The position numbers and the translations under genes were made by a program. Shown here piece after piece: positions 1 to 7,248 of a DNA stretch of 64,000 nt. The notes beneath the pieces are model-generated. The model was not told the origin of the DNA. It saw nothing but the letters and a program-made list of their open reading frames with translations, and ran no database searches. The stretch comes from Arthrobacter yangruifuii (GTDB taxonomy: Bacteria; Actinomycetota; Actinomycetes; Actinomycetales; Micrococcaceae). Position 1 is the first letter of the stretch. Each line of letters begins with the position of its first letter. The stretch covers positions 806,001-870,000 of the forward strand of contig NZ_VTFX01000001.1 of assembly GCF_009192775.1 (NCBI RefSeq), given 5' to 3'.

Positions 1-163
1 CGAGTTCCGCGAGGTCCTCGCCGGCCGCGGACCCTGCAACTCCCAGCGACTGGCCCGGAGGCGGGAAGCCCACGAAGACGGCGCCTGGGTGCGCGACGCC
101 GCGGCGGCCTACGCCGCACGGTTGGCGGCCCGCGGGAATGCCGCTGCAGGGGCGGTGGCGTAG
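1..163 (+). CDS. paaA: Phenylacetyl-CoA 1,2-epoxidase catalytic subunit PaaA, 3' end only
   Basis: Only the last 53 codons are present; the reading frame begins at base 2 and stops with TAG at 161-163. The visible tail contains GPCNSQRL followed by an AHEDGAWVRDAAAAYAA stretch, which is the conserved C-terminus of PaaA. PaaA carries the di-iron centre of the oxygenase that epoxidises the ring of phenylacetyl-CoA. paaB starts 3 bases after the stop, and B, C, D and E follow in the usual order, so the identity rests on both sequence and context. Confidence 0.9.
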   Translation, partial: EFREVLAGRGPCNSQRLARRREAHEDGAWVRDAAAAYAARLAARGNAAAGAVA

Positions 164-165
164 CC

Positions 166-522
166 ATGACCGGTGGATCAACAACGGGCGACGACGGTTC
201 CCGACCCGTAGCTGCGGCCCCTGCGGTCCCCTCAGCCCCCGCCGCAGCCTGGCCGCTGTGGGAAGTATTCGTCCGCTCCTCCCGGGGCCTTTCCCATGTC
301 CATGCCGGATCCCTGCACGCCCCGGATGCCGACATGGCGGTCCGTAACGCCCGCGACCTTTACACCCGGCGCAACGAAGGCGTATCGCTCTGGGTGGTGC
401 CGGCGTCGGCCATCATCGCCAGCGACCCGGACTCCAAGGGGCGGTTCTTCGAATCCCCGCAGGGCAAGGACTACCGGCACGCGACCTACTACACGGCGTC
501 TGAAGGGGTGAAGCACCTGTGA
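166..522 (+). CDS. paaB: Phenylacetyl-CoA epoxidase subunit PaaB
   Basis: Small non-catalytic subunit of the PaaABCE epoxidase, thought to bridge the PaaA-PaaC heterodimers. The family core begins at WPLWEVFVR (residues 29-37) and includes the typical RNARDLYTRR and GKDYRHATYYTASEG segments. The first 28 residues form an Ala/Pro/Gly-rich extension with no family similarity that I can recognise, so a later start cannot be excluded, although none is obvious. It starts just after the paaA stop, and its own stop overlaps the GTG of paaC by 4 bases, which implies translational coupling. 118 codons. Confidence 0.92.
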   Translation: MTGGSTTGDDGSRPVAAAPAVPSAPAAAWPLWEVFVRSSRGLSHVHAGSLHAPDADMAVRNARDLYTRRNEGVSLWVVPASAIIASDPDSKGRFFESPQGKDYRHATYYTASEGVKHL

Positions 523-1337
523 ATTCGGACAGCGCCACGCGTATTACCCCCGGCAATGCGCTGCGGCCCGAGGACATTGCCGCCGCCGGCACCCGGGCAG
601 ACCCGGACGTTGCCGCCTATGCCCTGCGCCTGGGGGATGACGCGCTGATCCTGGCGCAGCGGCTCGGCTGGTGGATTTCGCGGGCCCCCGAGCTGGAAGA
701 GGACGTGGCGCTGGGCAACATCGCCCTGGACCTGATGGGCCATGCCCGCTCCTTCCTCACCTACGCGGGCAGCGCGGACGGACGCAGCGAGGATGACCTC
801 GCGTACTGGCGGAAGGAAACCGAGTTCCGTTCCGCCCACCTGGTGGAACAGCCCAACGGCGACTTTGCCCGGACCATTGCCAGGCAGCTGGCGGTCTCGT
901 ACTACTCCTTCGAGCTGTACAGCGCCCTGCAGCGCTCTGCCGACCCCACCCTCGCCGCCATCGCGGCGAAGGCAGTGAAGGAAGTGGACTACCACCGGGA
1001 CCACAGCGCCCAGTGGGTGCTCCGGCTGGGCCTGGGCACCGACGAGTCGCGGCGCCGCATGATCCGTGCGCTCGACCTGACCTGGCCGTACGTAGGGGAG
1101 CTGTTCGACGACGACGAACTGGTGGTCTCGCTCGACGGTTCCGCCGTCCTGCCCTCGTCCCTGAAGCCTGCCTTCGACAGCGGTATCGCGGCCGTGCTGC
1201 GGGACGCCGAGCTGGAGCTGCCAGCGGTGCAGCCGGCTCCCGGGGGAGGCCGGCAGGGGAGGCACAGCGAGCACCTGGGCTACCTGCTGGCCGAAATGCA
1301 GGTCCTGGCCCGCGAACATCCCGGTGCGTCGTGGTGA
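519..1337 (+). CDS. paaC: Phenylacetyl-CoA epoxidase structural subunit PaaC
   Basis: Ferritin-like helical partner of PaaA that stabilises the oxygenase but is not itself the catalytic subunit. The 272-residue protein shows the expected motifs: LGDDALILAQRLGWWISRAP near residue 40, ALGNIALDLMGHAR near residue 70, and a KEVDYHRDHS motif near residue 152. Start is the GTG at 519, overlapping the paaB stop as GTGA. The stop in turn overlaps the likely GTG start of paaD, so B, C and D are tightly coupled. Confidence 0.93.
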   Translation: MNSDSATRITPGNALRPEDIAAAGTRADPDVAAYALRLGDDALILAQRLGWWISRAPELEEDVALGNIALDLMGHARSFLTYAGSADGRSEDDLAYWRKETEFRSAHLVEQPNGDFARTIARQLAVSYYSFELYSALQRSADPTLAAIAAKAVKEVDYHRDHSAQWVLRLGLGTDESRRRMIRALDLTWPYVGELFDDDELVVSLDGSAVLPSSLKPAFDSGIAAVLRDAELELPAVQPAPGGGRQGRHSEHLGYLLAEMQVLAREHPGASW

Positions 1338-1846
1338 GTGTCATGGAAATCCCGCTGCGCCCCGCAGACCCGGCCGCTGCCGCAGCCTGGGACGTTGCCG
1401 CCACGGTGTGCGATCCGGAGATTCCCGTGCTGACCATCGAGGACCTCGGGGTGCTGCGGCGGGTGGAGCTAACCGAGGCCGGCGTGCAGGTGGCCATCAC
1501 CCCCACGTATTCGGGCTGCCCGGCCATGGATGCCATCCGGCAGGACGTCACGGCCGCCTTGGGGGCAGCAGGTTACACCGGCATCCAGGTATCCCTGGAA
1601 CTGGCACCGGCCTGGACCACGGACTGGATGACGGGCGCCGGGAAGGAAAAGCTGGATGCCTACGGGATCGCGCCGCCGTCGGGCCGTGCCGCTGCGGGCC
1701 CGGTGCGGGTGGGGCTGAGCGTGAAATGCCCGCAGTGCTCGTCACTGAACACCCGCGAGCTGACCCGGTTCGGCTCGACCTCCTGCAAGGCGCTCTGGGT
1801 GTGCGGCGACTGCCGGGAACCGTTCGACTACTTCAAGGTGCTCTGA
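1334..1846 (+). CDS. paaD: Phenylacetate degradation protein PaaD (MIP18/DUF59 family)
   Basis: Member of the DUF59/MIP18 family, which is involved in iron-sulfur cluster assembly; in this operon it is assumed to mature the PaaE or PaaA metal centres. The N-terminal domain carries VCDPEIPVLTIEDLGVLR and the TYSGCPAMDAI motif with its conserved Cys. The C-terminus has a four-cysteine zinc-ribbon-like pattern (CPQC, then C and CGDC) just before the end. The GTG at 1334 overlaps the paaC stop exactly as paaC overlaps paaB; an ATG at 1343 is the alternative. The stop is 4 bases before paaE. Confidence 0.92.
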   Translation: MSVMEIPLRPADPAAAAAWDVAATVCDPEIPVLTIEDLGVLRRVELTEAGVQVAITPTYSGCPAMDAIRQDVTAALGAAGYTGIQVSLELAPAWTTDWMTGAGKEKLDAYGIAPPSGRAAAGPVRVGLSVKCPQCSSLNTRELTRFGSTSCKALWVCGDCREPFDYFKVL

Positions 1847-1850
1847 AGCC

Positions 1851-2984
1851 ATGACTGCACTTCCCCAGGCCCCGCCCCGCCGCGGAGCCTTCCATTCCCT
1901 GACCGTGACGGCCGTGCGCCGGCTGACGGACGACGCCGTGGAGGTCACCTTCGCGGTGCCGTCCGGCCTGATGGAGGCCTATTCCTATCTCCCGGGACAG
2001 TACGTTGCCCTCCGCACGGTGCTGGACGGCACGGAACTGCGGCGCAGTTATTCAATCTGCGCGACGCCGTTGCCCGGCGAACTCCGCGTGGCCGTGAAGC
2101 GGGATCTCGGCGGGCTGTTTTCCTCCTGGGTGAATGACCATCTGAAGGCCGGCGATGTGCTGGACGTGATGAGCCCCGCCGGCAGCTTCACCTCCCGGCA
2201 TGCCCCCGGCAGTCCCGGTCCGGAGGCGGTTCGGGGGCAGGTGTTTGCCGCGGTGGCAGCAGGATCCGGCATCACTCCGGTCATCGCGATTGCCCGCACC
2301 GTCCTGGCTTCCTCCGACAGCACGCGCTTCGATCTGGTCTATGCCAACAAGGCAGCCATGGATGTGATGTTCCTGGAGGAATTGGCGGACCTGAAGGACC
2401 GGTACCCGTCCCGCTTTGCGCTGCACCACGTCCTCTCCCGCGAACAGCGGATCTCGCCGCTGCTCAGCGGCAGGCTCGACGCCGGCAAACTCACCACCCT
2501 GATCGACTCGGTGCTGCCGGCCGCAGCGGTGGATGAATGGTTCCTCTGCGGCCCGTTCGACCTGGTCCAGCTCTGCCGGGACGCGCTCGCCGAACGCGGT
2601 GTCGACCCCGCCAGGGTGCGCTTCGAACTGTTCACCACCGGACGTCCCGACCGGCCGGAAGGCTCCGCCGGTCGTCCGGTCCTTCCCGACGGTTCGGGGG
2701 AGAACTATGGCATCACCTTCCGGCTGGACGGACTCCAGGGCAAGGTGGCCAGCCCCGTGCATGCCCGCGAATCCCTGCTCAACGCAGCATTGCGCGTCCG
2801 CCCGGACGTGCCCTTCGCCTGCGCCGGCGGCGTCTGCGGAACCTGCCGCGCCAAACTGGTCTCCGGCACCGTGGAGATGGAGGAGAACTACGCGCTGGAA
2901 CCCGAGGAACTGGAGCGCGGCTATGTCCTGACCTGCCAGAGCCGGCCCACCAGCCCGGAGGTCACCGTTGACTACGACGCCTAG
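1851..2984 (+). CDS. paaE: Phenylacetyl-CoA epoxidase reductase PaaE
   Basis: Electron-transfer component that passes electrons from NADPH through FAD and a plant-type [2Fe-2S] cluster to PaaA. The N-terminal flavin domain contains the RRSYSICATP FAD-binding motif near residues 63-72, followed by a nucleotide-binding domain (GSGITPVIAIARTVL) and a C-terminal ferredoxin domain. The cluster cysteines are C324, C329, C332 and C362. The length of 377 residues fits the family. Start is the ATG just after paaD; a 9-base gap leads to the next gene, whose ATG is preceded by AGGAG. Confidence 0.94.
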   Translation: MTALPQAPPRRGAFHSLTVTAVRRLTDDAVEVTFAVPSGLMEAYSYLPGQYVALRTVLDGTELRRSYSICATPLPGELRVAVKRDLGGLFSSWVNDHLKAGDVLDVMSPAGSFTSRHAPGSPGPEAVRGQVFAAVAAGSGITPVIAIARTVLASSDSTRFDLVYANKAAMDVMFLEELADLKDRYPSRFALHHVLSREQRISPLLSGRLDAGKLTTLIDSVLPAAAVDEWFLCGPFDLVQLCRDALAERGVDPARVRFELFTTGRPDRPEGSAGRPVLPDGSGENYGITFRLDGLQGKVASPVHARESLLNAALRVRPDVPFACAGGVCGTCRAKLVSGTVEMEENYALEPEELERGYVLTCQSRPTSPEVTVDYDA

Positions 2985-2993
2985 GAGCACCCG

Positions 2994-3761
2994 ATGATTG
3001 ACCTGCGAATCCACGACGGCGTGGCCGAAGTTGTCCTCAATGCGCCGCAGAAACTCAACGCCCTGGACGGTTCCGCACTGGCGGAGCTGGGACGGGCGTA
3101 CGACGACGCCGCTGCCGCCGGGGTGCGGGCCCTGCTGCTGCGGGGGGAGGGCCGCAGCTTTTGTGCCGGCCGGGACCTGTCCACCGTCACCCCGGAAGGC
3201 GACGATGCCCGCGGCTACCTCGTCGATGACCTGCTCCCGCTGCTGCAGAAAATGTCAGCCTTCCCTGCACCCACCTTCGCCGCCGCCCAGGGTGCGTGCC
3301 TGGGAGTGGGGCTCGGCCTGCTGGTGGCCACCGACGTCGTCTACGTAGCTGCGGACGCGAAGATCGGCTCGCCGTTCGCCAACCTGGGTGCGGCACTGGA
3401 TTCGGGCGGACACTGGCTGTTCACGGAGCGGCTGGGACCGCACCGCACCCTGGACCTGATCTACACCGCGGACCTGATGACCGGTGCCGAAGCCGTGGCC
3501 GGGGGACTGTTCAGCCGTTCGCTGGACCCTGCGGAGCTGCTCGACCGCACCCGGGACGCGGCGGTGCGCGTTGCCTCCGGACCCACTCAGGCGTTTGCTG
3601 CCTCACGGGAGCTGGTGGCGCAGATCAGGGACCGGCGGCTGGGTTTCTGGGAGGCCCTGGATGCCGAAAATGCCGTGCAGGAAAAACTCAGCTCAACCCC
3701 CGACTACGCCGAGGGCTTTGCCGCCTTCCTCGGCAAGCGCAGACCCGTTTTCCAGGGATGA
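2994..3761 (+). CDS. paaG: Enoyl-CoA hydratase/isomerase, probable PaaG-type ring-epoxide isomerase
   Basis: Crotonase-fold protein of 255 residues. The oxyanion-hole segment GRSFCAGRDLS is near residues 52-62, and the second active-site region reads FANLGAALDSGGHWL. The Asp in DSGG, together with the absence of the usual catalytic Glu pair of true hydratases, resembles E. coli PaaG, which isomerises 1,2-epoxyphenylacetyl-CoA to the oxepin. Its position directly after paaE supports this. PaaF or another isomerase is possible; the symbol is an inference. The operon seems to end here. Confidence 0.75.
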   Translation: MIDLRIHDGVAEVVLNAPQKLNALDGSALAELGRAYDDAAAAGVRALLLRGEGRSFCAGRDLSTVTPEGDDARGYLVDDLLPLLQKMSAFPAPTFAAAQGACLGVGLGLLVATDVVYVAADAKIGSPFANLGAALDSGGHWLFTERLGPHRTLDLIYTADLMTGAEAVAGGLFSRSLDPAELLDRTRDAAVRVASGPTQAFAASRELVAQIRDRRLGFWEALDAENAVQEKLSSTPDYAEGFAAFLGKRRPVFQG

Positions 3762-3815
3762 ACAGCCCGCCGTGACTACACGCTCCGGCTTGTGATGCGG
3801 CGGACACCGGACTAA

Positions 3816-3846
3816 GTTGGAACCAACTCGTAAGCATGCTTATAAC
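3816..3846 (+). promoter_or_regulatory. Candidate promoter and paired palindromes upstream of the DUF6480-like gene
   Basis: TTGGAA (3817-3822) and TATAAC (3841-3846) are separated by 18 bases and could be -35 and -10 boxes. They are overlapped by two dyads: GTTGGAACCAAC (3816-3827, near-perfect) and TAAGCATGCTTA (3831-3842, perfect). This AT-rich stretch stands out from its GC-rich surroundings. It is about 50 bases upstream of the next start codon. Confidence 0.4.
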
Positions 3847-3894
3847 AGCTGCTTGCCGGCGCCAGAGAACCCTGAGACACCGAGGAGGCGGAAC

Positions 3895-4143
3895 ATGGTC
3901 CAGAGCTATGACCCGAACAATGACCCGGCAAACCCGGACAAGCCCAAGGATGCGCAAAAGGGCTCCAACACGCAGGAGGGCACCGGAAACCATGCCCACA
4001 GCGAGGCGAAGGCCGGCAGCCCCAACCCTGATCCGGCTGACGGCAATATCACCGGCCTGGAACCCGGCGGCGGCGTTCCCCCGGGAGAGACCCCTCCGGC
4101 CGAAGGCCAGATGAGCAGTGACCAGGGGCACGACGAGAACTGA
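3895..4143 (+). CDS. Small hydrophilic DUF6480-like protein
   Basis: 82-residue, very polar protein with no membrane segment or signal peptide. The core [18 protein letters not shown] (second half) is a Gly/Pro-rich motif that I associate with the DUF6480 family of small actinobacterial proteins of unknown function. The ATG at 3895 has a good ribosome binding site (GAGGAGG about 7 bases upstream); an in-frame upstream extension lacks one and overlaps the promoter. It is a single-gene unit with its own promoter candidate and a strong terminator. Function unknown; the composition suggests a disordered stress-type protein, which is speculation. Confidence 0.7.
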   Translation: MVQSYDPNNDPANPDKPKDAQKGSNTQEGTGNHAHSEAKAGSPNPDPADGNITGLEPGGGVPPGETPPAEGQMSSDQGHDEN

Positions 4144-4162
4144 ATCGGCCCTTGCCGCAGAC

Positions 4163-4196
4163 CAGCGCCCGCAGCAGTTGCTGCGGGCGCTGTTTT
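4163..4196 (+). terminator. Rho-independent terminator after the DUF6480-like gene
   Basis: A 14-base self-complementary arm (4163-4176) pairs with 4179-4192 and is followed by GTTTT. It lies 20 bases after the stop codon. Confidence 0.85.
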
Positions 4197-4308
4197 GCGT
4201 TTGCGGCCGTCTCCAGCGGCGGGAAGCGCCTTCGGTGGGTTTATCCGTGGCTTTTCCGGTGGGTTTTCCGGTGATCGCGGGGGATCCGGCGGGTGGCATC
4301 TCCGGCCG

Positions 4309-4761
4309 TCAGCGGGTATCCCGTTCCTCGAAGACCAGGAATGTCTGGGTGTCCAGCACACCGGGCATGGACTGGAGCTGGTCGAAGATGACCCGGCGCA
4401 GATGAATGTTGTCCTCGGCCCGCACCAGCAGAATAACGTCGAACGACCCGCCGACCAGGGCAATGTGATGGATCTCAGGCACCTCGCTGAGCCGGTCCTT
4501 CAACTCCCGCCAGGCATGCTGGCGGACTTTCAGGGTCACATACGCAGAGGAGCCCAGGCCGGCCTTTTCCGGATCGACCAAAGCGGTAAAGCGGCTGAGC
4601 ACCCCGGACTCGGTGAGCCGGGCAATCCGCGAATAGGCATGCGCCCGGGAAATATGGACCGCCTGCGCAACAGCGGTGAACGAGGCCCTGCCGTCCTCCC
4701 GCAGGACAGCCAGGATTTTCCGGTCAACATCGTCCAGAGGTGGTACCTGCGTTATCGCCAT
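4309..4761 (-). CDS. Lrp/AsnC-family transcriptional regulator, probable regulator of the keto-acid dehydrogenase operon
   Basis: About 150 residues, the normal size for the family. An N-terminal winged helix (DVDRKILAVLREDGRASF, then VAQAVHISRAHAYSRIARL) is followed by a C-terminal RAM/AsnC effector domain (HHIALVGGSFDVILLVRAED). It is divergent from the branched-chain keto-acid dehydrogenase operon, an arrangement typical of BkdR-type Lrp regulators. I chose the ATG at 4761, which has GGGAGAG upstream; a GTG at 4794 would add 11 residues. A long inverted repeat between the two genes (4781-4819) is a candidate operator. Confidence 0.88.
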   Translation of the reverse strand: MAITQVPPLDDVDRKILAVLREDGRASFTAVAQAVHISRAHAYSRIARLTESGVLSRFTALVDPEKAGLGSSAYVTLKVRQHAWRELKDRLSEVPEIHHIALVGGSFDVILLVRAEDNIHLRRVIFDQLQSMPGVLDTQTFLVFEERDTR

Positions 4762-4780
4762 AATGTCCACGCTCTCCCGG

Positions 4781-4819
4781 GTAATCTGGGTCACATCTGC
4801 AAGGTGTCCATCAGATTAC
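4781..4819. promoter_or_regulatory. Candidate Lrp-type operator between the regulator and the bkd operon
   Basis: GTAATCTG (4781-4788) and CAGATTAC (4812-4819) form a perfect 8-base inverted repeat separated by 23 bases. It lies in the divergent intergenic region upstream of the regulator. This is the sort of widely spaced dyad that Lrp-family octamers can bridge. The assignment is an inference from position and symmetry. Confidence 0.4.
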
Positions 4820-4945
4820 TCCCGCAGGCCCCTGACGTCCAAGATTCGCCGTAATGCTGGTAACGAAAGCGCGCCCGAAAGCATACTGGCAAGACAGAAT
4901 CCCCGAGCGCAAAGACGCCTCGGGCCCTGCGTTCGGAGGCTCATG

Positions 4946-6091
4946 ATGACCATCTCTACCGGCAGGACACCTCAGGCTGCCGTGCACGCCGACAATGGTG
5001 CTGATGCGGTGACAGCTCTGCTGCCCTCGGAGGTTCCCGTCCGGCTCATCGGGCCCGACGGCGCTGCGCAGGAGGATTCCCGCTACCCGCGTCCTTCCGG
5101 AGAGGCCCTTCTGGACGCCTACGCCAGACTGGTTTCCGGGCGCAGGATCAATGACCAGGCCAACGCCCTGGTGCGGCAGGGCCGGCTGGCCGTTTACCCT
5201 TCCTCCCACGGGCAGGAGGCCTGCCAGGTGGCCGCGGCCGCGGTGCTGGAACCCCAGGACTGGCTGTTCCCCACGTACCGGGACAGTGTTGCCGTGATGT
5301 CCCGCGGAGTGGATCCGCTGCAGGTGCTGACGCTGCTGCGCGGAGACTGGCACAGCGGGTATGACCCGTACGAGCACCGGGTGGCTCCGCAGGCCACGCC
5401 GCTGGCCACCCAGCTGCTGCACGCCGTCGGCGTTGCGCATGCGGCCAAGCTCAAGGGGGAGGACACCGTGGTGCTGGCCCTGTGCGGTGACGGTGCCACC
5501 AGTGAGGGCGACTTCCACGAGGCGCTGAACTTCGCCGCAGTGTTCCACGTTCCCGTGGTGTTCTTTATCCAGAACAACGAATACGCCATCTCGGTGCCGT
5601 TGAAGAACCAGTCCGTGGCTCCGTCGCTGGCGCACAAAGCCGTGGGCTACGGGATGCCGGGGGAGCGGGTGGACGGCAACGACGTCGCCGCACTGCTCTC
5701 CGTCCTCGGTGCGGCCGTGGAGCGCGCACGGGCGGGCGGCGGTCCTGCCCTGGTTGAAGCGCATACCTACCGCATGCAGGCCCACACCAATGCCGACGAC
5801 GCCACCCGGTACCGCTCGGCCGAAGAAGTGCAGAACTGGGTGCCGCGGGATCCGCTGACCCGGGCCCGGAGCTACCTGCGCAGCCTCGGGCTGCTGGATG
5901 ACCGCCGAGAGGAAGCTCTGGTTGCCGACGCCGAGACGGTTGCCGCTGCCATGCGGAACGGGCTGAACACCGACGCCGACCCGGATCCGATGGCCCTGTT
6001 CGAACATGTCTACACCGCGCGGACCACCCAGCTGCGCGAACAGGCCGAGCTGCTGCGCGGCGAACTGGAGCGGGACGAGGCTTCCCGGTGA
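4946..6091 (+). CDS. bkdA: Branched-chain 2-oxoacid dehydrogenase E1 component, alpha subunit
   Basis: Thiamine-diphosphate-dependent decarboxylase subunit that acts on the keto acids of Val, Leu and Ile (or pyruvate). The ThDP/Mg motif GDGATSEGDFHEALNFAA begins near residue 180 and ends in QNNEYAIS, matching the GDG-to-NN pattern of heterotetrameric E1alpha. The length of 381 residues is normal. Start: GGAGG at 4935-4939 best fits the ATG at 4946; an ATG at 4943 is adjacent. The divergent Lrp regulator favours branched-chain rather than pyruvate substrates, but sequence alone does not settle this. Confidence 0.88.
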   Translation: MTISTGRTPQAAVHADNGADAVTALLPSEVPVRLIGPDGAAQEDSRYPRPSGEALLDAYARLVSGRRINDQANALVRQGRLAVYPSSHGQEACQVAAAAVLEPQDWLFPTYRDSVAVMSRGVDPLQVLTLLRGDWHSGYDPYEHRVAPQATPLATQLLHAVGVAHAAKLKGEDTVVLALCGDGATSEGDFHEALNFAAVFHVPVVFFIQNNEYAISVPLKNQSVAPSLAHKAVGYGMPGERVDGNDVAALLSVLGAAVERARAGGGPALVEAHTYRMQAHTNADDATRYRSAEEVQNWVPRDPLTRARSYLRSLGLLDDRREEALVADAETVAAAMRNGLNTDADPDPMALFEHVYTARTTQLREQAELLRGELERDEASR

Positions 6092-6117
6092 CATCTCTTG
6101 ACTCGAAAGGCAGCGCC

Positions 6118-7248
6118 ATGGCTTCAACCTCCACTGACATCCGCGTCCAGACGCAGGAGATGCCGGAGTCCGGTCCGGAAACGCTCACCTTCGCCAAGGC
6201 GCTCAACGCCGCGCTCGCTGACGAGATGGCCGCCGATCCGACGGTGGTGGTCTTCGGCGAGGACGTGGGGCCGTTGGGCGGCGTCTTCCGGATCACCGAC
6301 GGGCTGACCGCCCGGTTCGGTGCCGACCGCTGCTTCGACACGCCCCTGGCCGAATCCGGGATCATGGGCATGGCCGTGGGCATGGCGATGAACGGGCTGC
6401 GTCCGGTGGTGGAAATGCAGTTTGATGCGTTCGCCTACCCGGCCTTCGAACAGGTGGTCAGCCACGTGGCGAAGATGTCCAACCGGACCCGGGGCAAGGT
6501 GAAGCTGCCCCTGGTGATCCGTATTCCCTACGCCGGCGGGATCGGCGGGGTGGAACACCATTGTGATTCCTCCGAGGCCTATTACGCCCACACTCCCGGG
6601 CTGACCGTCGTCGCGCCTGCCACCGTGGCGGACGCGTACACGCTGCTGCGCGATGCGGTCCGCCTGAATGATCCCGTGGTGTTCCTCGAACCGAAAAAGC
6701 TGTACTGGAGCAAGGAAACAGTGGATCTGCCCGGCCTGCGCCGGGCCGCCGATGAGGCACTGCGCACCGGCGGACGGGTTTCCGGCGGCGTCGGCACGGC
6801 AGCCGTGGCACGGGCAGGAACCGATGCAACCCTGGTGGCCTACGGGCCGTCCGTATCGACGGCGCTGGCCGCGGCCGCCGCTGCGGAAGCGGAGGGACGG
6901 TCCCTGGAAGTCATTGACCTCCGATCCATAGTTCCGTACGACGACGCCACGGTGGATGCTTCCGTCCGCCGGACCGGCCGTGCCGTGGTCATCGCCGAAG
7001 CGCCCGGTTTCGCCTCCGTGGCATCGGAAATCGCCGCCCGCATCTCTGAACGCTGCTTCCACTCGCTCGCCGCGCCGGTGCTGCGCGTGACCGGGTTCGA
7101 TGTTCCCTATCCCGCGCCGAAACTGGAGCACTGGTTCCTTCCCGGTGTGGACCGCATCCTGGACGCCGTGGACCAGCTGCAGTGGGAGGAGCCTGCGCCC
7201 CTCGGGTCCGCCCCTGCCGGAACCGGCTTTTCGGGGGAATGGCGATGA
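6118..7248 (+). CDS. bkdB: Branched-chain 2-oxoacid dehydrogenase E1 component, beta subunit
   Basis: Transketolase-type beta subunit that completes the E1 active site with the preceding alpha subunit. FGEDVGPLGGVFRITDGL lies near residue 45, followed by DTPLAESGIMGMAVGMAMNG and a C-terminal transketolase domain (PYDDATVDASVRRTGRAVVIAEA). The ATG at 6118 has AAAGG 7 bases upstream. A GTG at 6088 overlapping the alpha-subunit stop would add 10 residues and is the alternative. The stop overlaps the E2 start as ATGA. Confidence 0.88.
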   Translation: MASTSTDIRVQTQEMPESGPETLTFAKALNAALADEMAADPTVVVFGEDVGPLGGVFRITDGLTARFGADRCFDTPLAESGIMGMAVGMAMNGLRPVVEMQFDAFAYPAFEQVVSHVAKMSNRTRGKVKLPLVIRIPYAGGIGGVEHHCDSSEAYYAHTPGLTVVAPATVADAYTLLRDAVRLNDPVVFLEPKKLYWSKETVDLPGLRRAADEALRTGGRVSGGVGTAAVARAGTDATLVAYGPSVSTALAAAAAAEAEGRSLEVIDLRSIVPYDDATVDASVRRTGRAVVIAEAPGFASVASEIAARISERCFHSLAAPVLRVTGFDVPYPAPKLEHWFLPGVDRILDAVDQLQWEEPAPLGSAPAGTGFSGEWR

